Assembly: GCA_014763835.1 (NCBI GenBank) | Contig: JACXUQ010000109.1 | Coordinates: 1-5,378, forward strand | Direction of reading: 5' to 3' | Source: Thiotrichales bacterium | Lineage (GTDB): Bacteria > Pseudomonadota > Gammaproteobacteria > Thiomicrospirales > Thiomicrospiraceae | Length of the DNA: 5,378 nucleotides | In this document: piece after piece, positions 1 to 5,378 of the stretch | How the letters are laid out: the number at the start of each line of letters is the position of its first letter | Numbering within the stretch: the stretch's first letter is position 1 | Notes under the pieces: model-generated | The model's database searches: none | What the model saw: the letters and a program-made list of their open reading frames with translations, nothing else | Told to the model about the DNA's origin: nothing | Made by a program: the position numbers and the translations under genes

Positions 1-657
1 AGCCCGATTGTGGAGGAAGTGCTTTATCCGGCGATGGAGGATTTCCAGCTGGATATTATGATTGGCGATGGCCCGGCGGCGCAGAGCGTTAAGATTGAAT
101 TGCCTCCGTTCACCTTGGTGGGCGCGACCACACGAGCCGGCCTGTTGACTTCGCCGTTGCGCGACCGTTTTGGTCTGGTGCAGCGTCTTGAGTTTTATTC
201 CGATGAGGAGTTGATGCAGATAGTGACGCGTTCCTCCAATATCTTGGGAATGCATGCCGAAACCAGCGGTGCGCTGGAAATCGCGCGCCGTTCGCGCGGC
301 ACGCCGCGTATCGCCAACCGTCTGCTGCGCCGTGTGCGCGATTACGCGCAGGTGCGCGGCGACGGCATCATCACCGCCGAGATCGCTGATCTGGCGTTGA
401 ATTTGTTGGAAGTCGATCCGCTCGGCTTGGACAAAATGGATAGCCGCTATTTGCAAACCCTGATCGACAAGTTCGACGGCGGACCGGTCGGTATTGATAG
501 TCTGGCAACGGCGCTCGGCGAAGAGCGCGGCACCATAGAGGATGTGATTGAGCCGTTTCTGGTGCAGCAGGGATTTTTGATACGCAGTCCGCGCGGACGC
601 ATGGCGAGCCGCCGAGCCTACGAGCATCTTGGCCGCCTCTATCCACAGGACGATTAG
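1..657 (+). CDS. ruvB: Holliday junction branch-migration ATPase RuvB (3' part; 5' end outside window)
   Basis: RuvB is the hexameric AAA+ motor that, with RuvA, drives branch migration of Holliday junctions in recombination and repair in the cytoplasm. The frame is open from base 1 and encodes 218 residues, about two thirds of the usual ~335. The Walker A and Walker B motifs are missing because they lie upstream of the window. Visible, counted from base 1, are the sensor I segment GATTRAG (residues 41-47), SPLRDRFG with the arginine finger (51-58), the sensor II segment RGTPRIANRLLRR (99-111), and the C-terminal winged-helix DNA-binding domain from GGPVG at 160 to about 205, including EERGTIEDVIEP and the RSPRGRM wing. 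The GTG at base 10 is internal Val, not a start. The stop is TAG at 655-657. No clear terminator separates it from tolQ, so read-through into the tol genes is possible (inference). Confidence 0.97.
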   Translation, partial: SPIVEEVLYPAMEDFQLDIMIGDGPAAQSVKIELPPFTLVGATTRAGLLTSPLRDRFGLVQRLEFYSDEELMQIVTRSSNILGMHAETSGALEIARRSRGTPRIANRLLRRVRDYAQVRGDGIITAEIADLALNLLEVDPLGLDKMDSRYLQTLIDKFDGGPVGIDSLATALGEERGTIEDVIEPFLVQQGFLIRSPRGRMASRRAYEHLGRLYPQDD

Positions 658-690
658 CGCGGGCATTTGCCTGCACCATGCTTTAAAACG

Positions 691-720
691 ATGAGTGACA
701 TTAACCTGGGGGAAACATGA
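691..720 (+). other. Nine-codon mini-ORF overlapping the tolQ start
   Basis: An ATG at 691 opens a nine-codon frame (MSDINLGET) whose TGA at 718-720 overlaps the tolQ ATG (717-719) in an ATGA arrangement. The arrangement could couple translation into tolQ. However, no good Shine-Dalgarno sequence precedes 691, so chance is the likelier explanation. The rest of the ruvB-tolQ gap shows only a short imperfect hairpin. Confidence 0.12.
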
Positions 721-1415
721 ATACGGAATTGATGGATTTGATTTTGATGGCCAGTCCGGTCGTGCAGGCGGTGATGGTAATTTTGGCGGTGATGTCGATT
801 GCCGCCTGGGCGGTAGCGATTGCCAAATCCCATCAATTGACACAGGCGGGCAAGCAGGCGCAGCAATTCGAGCAGCTTTTCTGGCAGACGCCGGAATTGA
901 CCGGGCTGTTTAATCAGATGACGCAAGGTGGTCAGGTGAATCAGGGCATGGCGGCGATTTTCGAAGCCGGTTTCCGGGAGTTTGTGCGCTTGAAAAAACA
1001 GGGCGTTGCCAATTCGGCAGACTTGATCGCCGGCGCGCAACGTGCCATGAAAATCACGTTCTCCAAAAGCGCTGACCAACTCGAACACCGTCTTGATCTC
1101 TTGGCAACCGTCGGTTCTTCTGCGCCCTATATCGGCCTGTTCGGCACGGTTTGGGGGGTTATGCACGCTTTCCAATCATTGGGTAATGTCCAGAATGCTA
1201 CGCTTGCAGCAGTAGCGCCGGGTATTTCCGAAGCCTTGATCGCCACCGCCATCGGTCTGTTTGCCGCGATTCCGGCGGTCATTGCCTACAACCGTTTGAG
1301 CAACCGGGCCGAGCGCCTGCTGAGCGAGTATGAAAACTTTGCCGAAGGTTTTTTGACCATTCTGCAACGTCAGGCGCATGCGCTTGAACAAAATAACGCT
1401 GTTAATGCGCAGTAA
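717..1415 (+). CDS. tolQ: Tol-Pal system proton-channel subunit TolQ
   Basis: TolQ is the polytopic inner-membrane stator protein of the Tol-Pal machine (ExbB/MotA family). With TolR it converts the proton motive force into movement of TolA during outer-membrane constriction at division. The product has 232 residues against about 230 in E. coli. The three expected membrane segments are visible at about residues 9-36, 127-151 and 164-190, with the large cytoplasmic loop between the first two. The family signature SSAPYIGLFGTVWGVMHAF (134-152) and VAPGISEALIATAIGLFAAI (166-185) are near-identical to E. coli. Thr144 and Thr177 match the two transmembrane threonines placed along the proton path with the TolR aspartate. 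The start at 717 follows a GGGGGA Shine-Dalgarno at 708-713 and gives the family N-terminus. It leads the tolQRAB-pal-cpoB cluster, and ybgC, its usual upstream partner, is absent. Confidence 0.97.
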   Translation: MNTELMDLILMASPVVQAVMVILAVMSIAAWAVAIAKSHQLTQAGKQAQQFEQLFWQTPELTGLFNQMTQGGQVNQGMAAIFEAGFREFVRLKKQGVANSADLIAGAQRAMKITFSKSADQLEHRLDLLATVGSSAPYIGLFGTVWGVMHAFQSLGNVQNATLAAVAPGISEALIATAIGLFAAIPAVIAYNRLSNRAERLLSEYENFAEGFLTILQRQAHALEQNNAVNAQ

Positions 1416-1419
1416 GACC

Positions 1420-1423
1420 AAGG
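1420..1423 (+). promoter_or_regulatory. tolR ribosome binding site (start-deciding)
   Basis: AAGG lies before a cluster of possible starts: TTG 1424, ATG 1427, ATG 1433 and ATG 1436. The spacers to these are 0, 3, 9 and 12 bases, so 1433 is the best spaced. The alternatives differ by only a few N-terminal residues and do not affect the domain call. Confidence 0.45.
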
Positions 1424-1432
1424 TTGATGCAG

Positions 1433-1903
1433 ATGATGAATAGCGGATTCAGAAGTCAACGGCATAAAAAACGCCTGATGGCGGAAATCAATGTCGTTCC
1501 CTACATTGACGTGACCTTGGTGTTATTGATTATTTTCATGGTCACCGCGCCGATCGTGCAGCAGGCGGTGACTGTACAGCTGCCGCAAACGCCCGAAGTG
1601 AAACAGCCGTCCAAAGCCAAATCGGTGGCGGATGAACCGGTACCGTTTGTGATTACGGTGACGGAGGAGGGCGCCTATACCACCTCGGCCCAGCCTGAAC
1701 GCGTGTTGAGCAATAAAGAGCTGGCCGATCTGGTCGCCGAAGTGGTGGCGCGCGCGCAGTTGAATGCGGCGCAACCAATCTATATTCAGGGCGACCGCGC
1801 CGCTCCTTACGGCAAGGTGGTGCATCTATTTACCGTGCTGAAAGTCAACGGCGTTGAAAATGTCTCCCTGATGACCGAACCGGAAGCGGAGGCAACAAGA
1901 TGA
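1433..1903 (+). CDS. tolR: Tol-Pal system protein TolR
   Basis: TolR is the single-span inner-membrane partner of TolQ (ExbD/TolR family). Its transmembrane Asp carries protons, and its periplasmic domain is thought to gate the channel and contact peptidoglycan. The product has 156 residues from this start (E. coli 142). It has a basic cytoplasmic N-terminus (RSQRHKKR), then AEINVVPYIDVTLVLLIIF with the essential Asp at residue 26 (codon 1508-1510; E. coli Asp23). The membrane span is about residues 22-41, followed by TAPIVQQAVTVQLPQ and a soluble domain ending in the typical GVENVSLMTEPE. Start choice is uncertain: ATG 1427 or TTG 1424 would add two or three residues, while 1433 has the best spacing from AAGG at 1420. 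The gap to tolQ is only 17 bases, and the stop overlaps the tolA start, so the three genes are surely cotranscribed (inference). Confidence 0.95.
   Translation: MMNSGFRSQRHKKRLMAEINVVPYIDVTLVLLIIFMVTAPIVQQAVTVQLPQTPEVKQPSKAKSVADEPVPFVITVTEEGAYTTSAQPERVLSNKELADLVAEVVARAQLNAAQPIYIQGDRAAPYGKVVHLFTVLKVNGVENVSLMTEPEAEATR
1888..1892 (+). promoter_or_regulatory. tolA ribosome binding site inside the end of tolR
   Basis: A strong GGAGG sits within the last codons of tolR, seven bases before ATG 1900 and ten before ATG 1903. It supports 1900 as the tolA start and indicates that tolA has its own ribosome entry site despite the 4-base ATGA overlap with tolR. Confidence 0.7.
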
Positions 1904-2937
1904 TGCAGTTTATTGTCAGACATCCGGTTGCTGTGCTGTTAGCGGTGGTGTTGCATCTTGTCGTCGTGGTCACTGTGGCCTGGCAGTGGCAGACGCCTTC
2001 GCAGGTGATTCATCTGAGTGGCGGGCAGCAGGAGCAGATTAAAGCGGTGAAAACGATCGAGCCGATGCAGACCTTTACGGTGGACGCCTCTGCGGTTCAG
2101 CAGAAATTGGCGATGATCAAGGCCGAAGAGGAGGCCAAGAAGGCCGAACAGAAACAACTCCAGGAACAGTCCGAGAAGGAAAAGGCGCGTTTGGCTGAGT
2201 TGAAACGCAAGCAGGAGTTGGAGCGCAAAAAAGCCGAAGAGGCCCAGAAACTCGCTGAACAGCAGCAGCGCAAAGCCGAGGCCGAAAAACGCAAAGCCGA
2301 AGAGGCCAAACGCCTGGCGGATATTGAGAAGCAGCGTGTAGAGGCCGAGAAAAAACGTGCCGAAGCGGAAAAAGCCAAAGCCGAAAAGGCGCGCAAGGAA
2401 GCGCAGTTGGCCGAGCAGAAACAGCAGCAGGCGAAAGAGCTGATTGCCAAGGCAGAGGCGGAACGCAAGCAGGAAGAAGCCAAGAAAAAAGCGCTTGAAG
2501 CGGAGATTGCGCGTAAGGCGGTCGAAAAGCAGCAGTTGCAGGAAGCGACCCTACAGGCGATGCTGGAAAAAGAACAGGCACAGCAGAAAGCCGACCTGCA
2601 ACGCCAGTTGGCCGCGGAGGAGGCACAACGTCGCGAAACGCAGAAGCGTCAGCAGTTGCAGTCATTGAAAGAGACCTATGTGTCGGCGATTGCCGCCAAG
2701 GTGAAAGACAACTGGCGTACCCCGGCACGTATTTCCGAGCAGGCACAGTGCGAACTGGATATCACCCAGTCGCCAGGCGGACGTGTCACCAGCGTCAAAG
2801 TGGTCAACTGCAACCAGTTTGCCAATGAGCAGTTCAAAGAAGCGGCGGAGAAAGCGGTTTACCGCTCCGAGCCGCTGCCGGAACCGCCGGTGCCTGAATT
2901 ATTCGAGCGTAATATCAAGTTTGTCTTCAAACCCTGA
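1900..2937 (+). CDS. tolA: Tol-Pal system periplasm-spanning protein TolA
   Basis: TolA is anchored in the inner membrane, energised by TolQ-TolR, and reaches across the periplasm to TolB, Pal and CpoB. The product has 345 residues, shorter than the 421 of E. coli. The order is a short cytoplasmic N-terminus, a transmembrane helix at about 10-30 (VAVLLAVVLHLVVVV) with His19 matching the conserved E. coli His22, a linker to about 65, a very long charged helix/coiled coil rich in Ala, Glu, Lys and Gln at about 66-255, and C-terminal domain III at about 258-345. Domain III opens with YVSAIAAKVKDNWRTP, the form found in Pseudomonas-like and Pasteurella-like TolA. It contains Cys284 and Cys304, which should form the family disulfide, and ends PLPEPPVPELFERNIKFVF. 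The start at 1900 is preceded by GGAGG and overlaps the tolR stop by 4 bases. The short length is due to the helix, a region known to vary between species. Confidence 0.95.
   Translation: MMQFIVRHPVAVLLAVVLHLVVVVTVAWQWQTPSQVIHLSGGQQEQIKAVKTIEPMQTFTVDASAVQQKLAMIKAEEEAKKAEQKQLQEQSEKEKARLAELKRKQELERKKAEEAQKLAEQQQRKAEAEKRKAEEAKRLADIEKQRVEAEKKRAEAEKAKAEKARKEAQLAEQKQQQAKELIAKAEAERKQEEAKKKALEAEIARKAVEKQQLQEATLQAMLEKEQAQQKADLQRQLAAEEAQRRETQKRQQLQSLKETYVSAIAAKVKDNWRTPARISEQAQCELDITQSPGGRVTSVKVVNCNQFANEQFKEAAEKAVYRSEPLPEPPVPELFERNIKFVFKP
2100..2660 (+). repeat. Imperfect KAEEA-type repeats encoding the TolA helix
   Basis: The central part of tolA is built from degenerate short units encoding Lys/Arg-Ala-Glu-Glu-Ala and similar. 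A 15-base block, aaagccgaagaggcc, occurs identically at 2230-2244 and 2293-2307. That is 63 bases apart, exactly 21 codons or three heptads. Related variants lie near 2120-2150 and 2270-2290. The base composition is purine-rich on the + strand, which also keeps antisense frames open here. Confidence 0.7.
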
Positions 2938-2950
2938 CGGGAAGCTTGAG

Positions 2951-2980
2951 ATGGCTTTCCATTACAGGGGAGTCGCTTGA
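2951..2980 (+). other. Nine-codon mini-ORF between tolA and tolB
   Basis: ATG 2951 opens a nine-codon frame (MAFHYRGVA) ending at TGA 2978-2980. Unlike the mini-ORF before tolQ, it has a plausible Shine-Dalgarno, GGGAAG at 2939-2944, with a six-base spacer. It ends 59 bases before the tolB start, too far for direct stop-start coupling. It may be a leader peptide or chance, and I cannot tell which from one sequence. Confidence 0.2.
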
Positions 2981-3009
2981 GCGGCGCGCCAAGTTTGAGT
3001 AGAGTGACA

Positions 3010-3038
3010 TTGACAAAATTAACCAAAGGTTTTATCAC
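3010..3038 (+). promoter_or_regulatory. Possible internal promoter at the tolB start
   Basis: A perfect -35 hexamer TTGACA (3010-3015) is followed, after 17 bases, by TATCAC (3033-3038), which matches the -10 consensus at 4 of 6 positions. An internal promoter before tolB is known in E. coli. However, the predicted start of transcription, near 3045, would fall just inside tolB as called here and could not supply its ribosome binding site. A weaker alternative is TTGAGC (2977-2982) with TAGAGT (3000-3005), also 17 apart, which would start near 3012 upstream of the tolB ribosome site. Confidence 0.2.
3025..3029 (+). promoter_or_regulatory. tolB ribosome binding site (start-deciding)
   Basis: AAAGG stands ten bases before ATG 3040. 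The frame is open further upstream to a TTG at 2977. The 21 extra residues would put a polar stretch before the signal peptide, whereas starting at 3040 gives a normal short basic n-region. Confidence 0.55.
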
Positions 3039-3039
3039 C

Positions 3040-4371
3040 ATGCAATTGTTGAAGGCTAACCCCGGCCTGTTCAAAAGTATCATGCTCACTGCCAGTTTGG
3101 CTGGCGTGTTCGGTTTTATGCTGCCCACTCAGGCGCAAGCCCGCCTGACCATCGAAATCAACGAAAGTTACGAAAACGCCCTGCCGATTGCGATTGTGCC
3201 GTTTGCCTTTAACGGCGCGGCTATGCCGGAAAATATCGCGCAGATCGTACGCGATGATCTGCGTCGCAGCGGCAAATTCAAGCCGTTGCCGGTCGGCAGT
3301 TTGCCGGCACAACCGAGTTTGGCCGAAGAGGTCGATTTTGAGCAGTGGCGTCCGCTCGACGTCGATAACATGTTGATCGGTAAGGTCGTCGACATGGGCA
3401 ACGACCGCTACCAGATCGATGTGCGTTTTATGGATGTGCTGCGTAAACAGCAGGTGTTCGGCAAGCGTTGGAGCAACATTCCCGGCAAGCAGTTGCGTCA
3501 GATCGGTCACTTGATCAGCGACCTGATTTACGAGGAGTTGACCGGCGTGCGCGGCGCCTTCAATACGCAGATCGCTTATGTAACGCTGAAAAATGAAAAC
3601 GGCAAGCGCCGTTATACGCTGGAAGTGGCGGATGCCGATGGCTACAACCCGCAGCCGATTCTGCGTTCGCCCAAGCCGATTATGTCGCCTTCGTGGTCGC
3701 CGGACGGTAAAAAACTTGCCTATGTCTCGTTTGAAAAGGGACGTTCTTACATTATTGTGCAGAGTCTGGACGGCAAGTATCGTGAAACGCTGGCTAGTTT
3801 CAGCGGCATTAACGGCGCGCCTGCCTGGTCGCCGGACGGTTTGAAAATGGCCATGACCCTGTCCAAAGACGGCAGTGCAGATATTTATGTGATGGATTTG
3901 CAGACGCGCGCGCTGAAACGCATTACCCGCGACTGGTCGATTGAAACCGAAGCGGCCTGGGCACCGGACGGCCGATCGATCTATTTCAACTCCGACCGAC
4001 GCGGCCAGCCGCAGGTTTTCCAGGTGTTTCTGGATAGCGGCGAGATCAAACGCATCACTTACGAAGGACGCTATAACGCTAATCCCGAAGTCTCGCCCGA
4101 CGGGCGTTATATTGCCGTGGTGCATGGACAGGGCGGTTTCAATATCGGTCTGCAGGACCTGCAAACTTCTCAGTTCAATGTGCTCACACATACGTTCCTC
4201 GACGAGTCGCCGACTTTTTCACCCAACGGCGAGATGATCCTGTACGCCATGAACCAGAACGACAAGGGCAAGCTGGCGATTGTGTCGCCGGACGGCAAAA
4301 CCTCTCAGATTCTGAGTGTGCAGGACGGTCAGGTGCGTGAACCGGCCTGGGGACCGTTTTTGAATCGTTAA
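3040..4371 (+). CDS. tolB: Tol-Pal system periplasmic beta-propeller protein TolB
   Basis: TolB is a soluble periplasmic protein that binds Pal through its propeller and TolA through its N-terminus, regulating Pal's hold on peptidoglycan. The product has 443 residues (E. coli 430). A Sec signal peptide covers 1-34: Lys5 and Lys12, a hydrophobic core at 13-28, and a likely cut after Ala-Gln-Ala (34). The N-terminal alpha/beta domain spans about 35-167 (NALPIAIVPFAFNG, LRRSGKFKPLP). The six-bladed propeller follows, with blade motifs starting at residues 219 (WSPDG), 263 (WSPDG), 307 (WAPDG), 351 (VSPDG), 393 (FSPNG) and 437 (WGP), spaced 42-44 residues apart. FLDESPTFSPNG and DGQVREPAWGP are close to E. 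coli. The start at 3040 is chosen for the AAAGG site and the signal peptide; a TTG at 2977 is in frame but unlikely. The 102-base gap after tolA is the largest in the cluster and may hold an internal promoter. Confidence 0.96.
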   Translation: MQLLKANPGLFKSIMLTASLAGVFGFMLPTQAQARLTIEINESYENALPIAIVPFAFNGAAMPENIAQIVRDDLRRSGKFKPLPVGSLPAQPSLAEEVDFEQWRPLDVDNMLIGKVVDMGNDRYQIDVRFMDVLRKQQVFGKRWSNIPGKQLRQIGHLISDLIYEELTGVRGAFNTQIAYVTLKNENGKRRYTLEVADADGYNPQPILRSPKPIMSPSWSPDGKKLAYVSFEKGRSYIIVQSLDGKYRETLASFSGINGAPAWSPDGLKMAMTLSKDGSADIYVMDLQTRALKRITRDWSIETEAAWAPDGRSIYFNSDRRGQPQVFQVFLDSGEIKRITYEGRYNANPEVSPDGRYIAVVHGQGGFNIGLQDLQTSQFNVLTHTFLDESPTFSPNGEMILYAMNQNDKGKLAIVSPDGKTSQILSVQDGQVREPAWGPFLNR

Positions 4372-4424
4372 AATGCCGTCACTGAAATCCAATAACCCAT
4401 TGAAGTAAACCTCACACAGATATT

Positions 4425-4429
4425 AGGAA
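4425..4429 (+). promoter_or_regulatory. pal ribosome binding site
   Basis: AGGAA ends six bases before ATG 4436 and fixes the pal start, which also places a basic n-region and lipobox correctly. The 64-base tolB-pal gap shows no convincing promoter or terminator; TTGAAG (4400) with TATTAG (4421) has a spacer of only 15 and weak matches. Confidence 0.6.
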
Positions 4430-4435
4430 CAACAC

Positions 4436-5029
4436 ATGACAACAGCTTGGACAAAAACACTTTTGTTGGCGGGCATAATGGCCGCTTTGACCGCATTGAG
4501 CGGCTGTAGTACGACCGGTGGAGCCGGAGACGGCGGTACCGATACCGATTTGCAACCGCTTGAGCAACAGATGGGCGGGCAGGGTGCTGGCGGAAGGCCA
4601 GCTGAAGATGTCGATTTGGGCGTGGAGATTCACGGCATTGAAATCGGCAACGGCGTGGCCGACGGCAGCGCTCTGGGGCAGGATGCACAAGGCTTGATGA
4701 CTTATCAGCCGATTGTCTATTTCGGTTTCGATCAATCGATTCTGAGTGAAGAGAACACGGCCTTGGTCAAGCATTATGCGCAGGTGTTGATGGATAACCC
4801 CGAAAAAACCGTGAAGCTGGAAGGGCATACCGATGAACGCGGCAGCCCGGAATACAATCTGGCGCTGGCTGAGAAGCGTGCCAAAGCGGTTGCTCAGGTG
4901 ATGATGCTGTTTGGCGTCAACGAAAAACGCATTGAAGTCATCAGTTTCGGTGAAGAGCAGCCCGCCGCACTGGAGCACACTGAAGAGGCTTGGACCTTGA
5001 ACCGCCGTGTGGAAATCAAAATCCACTGA
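4436..5029 (+). CDS. pal: Peptidoglycan-associated lipoprotein Pal
   Basis: Pal is an outer-membrane lipoprotein whose OmpA-like domain binds the diaminopimelate peptide of peptidoglycan. TolA action concentrates it at the division site. The product has 197 residues, longer than E. coli (173). Residues 1-23 are a lipoprotein signal peptide with lipobox LSGC. Cys24 is the lipidated residue, and Ser at +2 favours the outer membrane. A long linker (25-90) is rich in Gly, Asp, Glu and Gln. The OmpA-like domain spans 91-197, from QPIVYFGFDQS to NRRVEIKIH. It carries GHTDERGSPEYN (130-141) and LALAEKRAKAV, and Asp133 and Arg148 have the 15-residue spacing of the Asp/Arg pair that holds diaminopimelate in OmpA-family proteins. 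It sits between tolB and cpoB as in most gammaproteobacteria. The extra length lies in the linker, not the binding domain. Confidence 0.97.
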   Translation: MTTAWTKTLLLAGIMAALTALSGCSTTGGAGDGGTDTDLQPLEQQMGGQGAGGRPAEDVDLGVEIHGIEIGNGVADGSALGQDAQGLMTYQPIVYFGFDQSILSEENTALVKHYAQVLMDNPEKTVKLEGHTDERGSPEYNLALAEKRAKAVAQVMMLFGVNEKRIEVISFGEEQPAALEHTEEAWTLNRRVEIKIH

Positions 5030-5058
5030 TCTCAAACGCTAATATCGGGAACGCGAAG

Positions 5059-5378
5059 ATGAAAAACAGATCATTGAAATGGGCGATTCTTGCGGCTTTG
5101 GCGGCAAATCTGACGGTTCAGACAGCGCAGGCGGCGCCGCAGGGTTCGATTGAAGAGCGCTTGCAACGTTTGGAACGCATGGCGGACAATCCGGTATTGT
5201 TGCAGCTGACGCAACGTCTGGAACAACAGCAGCGCCAGATTCAGGAGTTGCAGGACAAAATGGATCGGCTGCAGCGCGATCAGCAGCGTTTTATGCAGCA
5301 GGCCGCAGAGCGTTATGCGGAAACCGATCAACGCATCAGCGTGCTGGAGCAACAAGCTAAAACCCAACAGGCCGCCCC
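5059..5378 (+). CDS. cpoB: Cell division coordinator CpoB (YbgF), 5' part; runs off the window
   Basis: CpoB is a periplasmic protein that in E. coli binds TolA and PBP1B and coordinates outer-membrane constriction with septal peptidoglycan synthesis. The frame is open for 106 codons plus two bases to the right edge, with no stop. A Sec signal peptide covers about 1-25: basic Lys2, Arg4 and Lys7, core WAILAALAANL, and a likely cut after Ala-Gln-Ala (25). Then comes SIEERLQRLERM (30-41), the counterpart of SVEDRVTQLER in E. coli, and a Gln-rich coiled coil to about residue 100, the trimerisation region of the family. The C-terminal TPR repeats would lie beyond the window and cannot be checked. 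ATG 5059 has GGGA at 5047-5050 with an eight-base spacer and lies 29 bases after pal, so cotranscription with pal is likely. The identification rests on the N-terminus plus the position after pal. Confidence 0.9.
   Translation, partial: MKNRSLKWAILAALAANLTVQTAQAAPQGSIEERLQRLERMADNPVLLQLTQRLEQQQRQIQELQDKMDRLQRDQQRFMQQAAERYAETDQRISVLEQQAKTQQAA

Noticed and set aside
659..674. Short hairpin after the ruvB stop (six-base-pair stem with one G-T pair, ATTT loop)
   Set aside because: There is no T-run after it and the stem is short, so it does not qualify as an intrinsic terminator.
654..1175. Antisense open frame opposite tolQ (173 codons)
   Set aside because: It is a shadow of tolQ with no domain or plausible ribosome site, and the tolQ frame is near-identical to the known family.
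2097..2746. Antisense open frames opposite the tolA helix (128 and 209 codons)
   Set aside because: The Ala/Glu/Lys/Gln repeats of tolA lack antisense stops. The products are low-complexity Ser/Ala/Cys/Phe-rich or Pro/Arg-rich and look like shadows.
2983..2990. Perfect 8-base palindrome GGCGCGCC in the tolA-tolB gap
   Set aside because: The same GC-rich octamer also occurs within tolB near 3813, so it is probably chance in GC-rich DNA rather than a binding site.
2977..3039. Extended TolB start at TTG 2977
   Set aside because: It would add 21 mostly polar residues before the signal peptide. ATG 3040 has its own ribosome site and gives a normal signal peptide.
3694..3840. Identical 15-base block tggtcgccggacggt at 3694 and 3826
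   Set aside because: It encodes the WSPDG motif of two propeller blades with the same codons. Protein repeat structure explains it, so it is not a separate DNA element.
3019..4191. Long antisense open frame (390 codons) opposite tolB
   Set aside because: Its length comes from the codon bias of tolB on the other strand. The translation is rich in Arg, His and Gln with no recognisable domain, and tolB is certain from its signal peptide and propeller motifs.

Overview
The window is a conserved envelope-maintenance locus from a Gram-negative bacterium, most likely a gammaproteobacterium. All genes lie on the + strand in the order ruvB (3' part) - tolQ - tolR - tolA - tolB - pal - cpoB/ybgF (5' part). 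GC content looks moderately high by eye, and codon use looks uniform, with no sign of foreign DNA. The gene order and protein types (TolA C-terminal domain with two cysteines, Pal with GHTDERG, CpoB with an N-terminal coiled coil) fit Gammaproteobacteria of the Pseudomonas/Thiomicrospira type better than enterics. The genus cannot be fixed from the sequence alone.

Layout. Positions 1-657 hold the C-terminal two thirds of RuvB, the Holliday-junction branch-migration motor. A 59-base gap follows, without the ybgC thioesterase gene that usually opens the tol cluster. Positions 717-2937 hold tolQ, tolR and tolA, tightly packed: 17 bases between tolQ and tolR at the start preferred here, and a 4-base ATGA overlap between tolR and tolA. 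A 102-base gap precedes tolB (3040-4371), which has a signal peptide. A 64-base gap precedes the lipoprotein gene pal (4436-5029). After 29 bases cpoB starts at 5059 and runs off the right edge.

How they work together. TolQ and TolR form the proton-driven stator in the inner membrane. They energise TolA, whose long Ala/Glu/Lys/Gln-rich helix spans the periplasm. TolB, a periplasmic beta-propeller, and Pal, a peptidoglycan-binding outer-membrane lipoprotein, are the distal partners. CpoB links the machine to septal peptidoglycan synthesis. Key residues are present: the TolR transmembrane Asp, the two TolQ transmembrane Thr, the TolA cysteine pair, the TolB WSPDG-type blade motifs, and the Pal lipobox and Asp/Arg peptidoglycan-binding pair.

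I found no mobile element, CRISPR array, RNA gene or undescribed system. The points worth a second look are modest: the missing ybgC, two nine-codon mini-ORFs directly before tolQ and tolB, a perfect TTGACA hexamer just before tolB, a long acidic/glycine-rich Pal linker, and codon-level repeats in the TolA helix.
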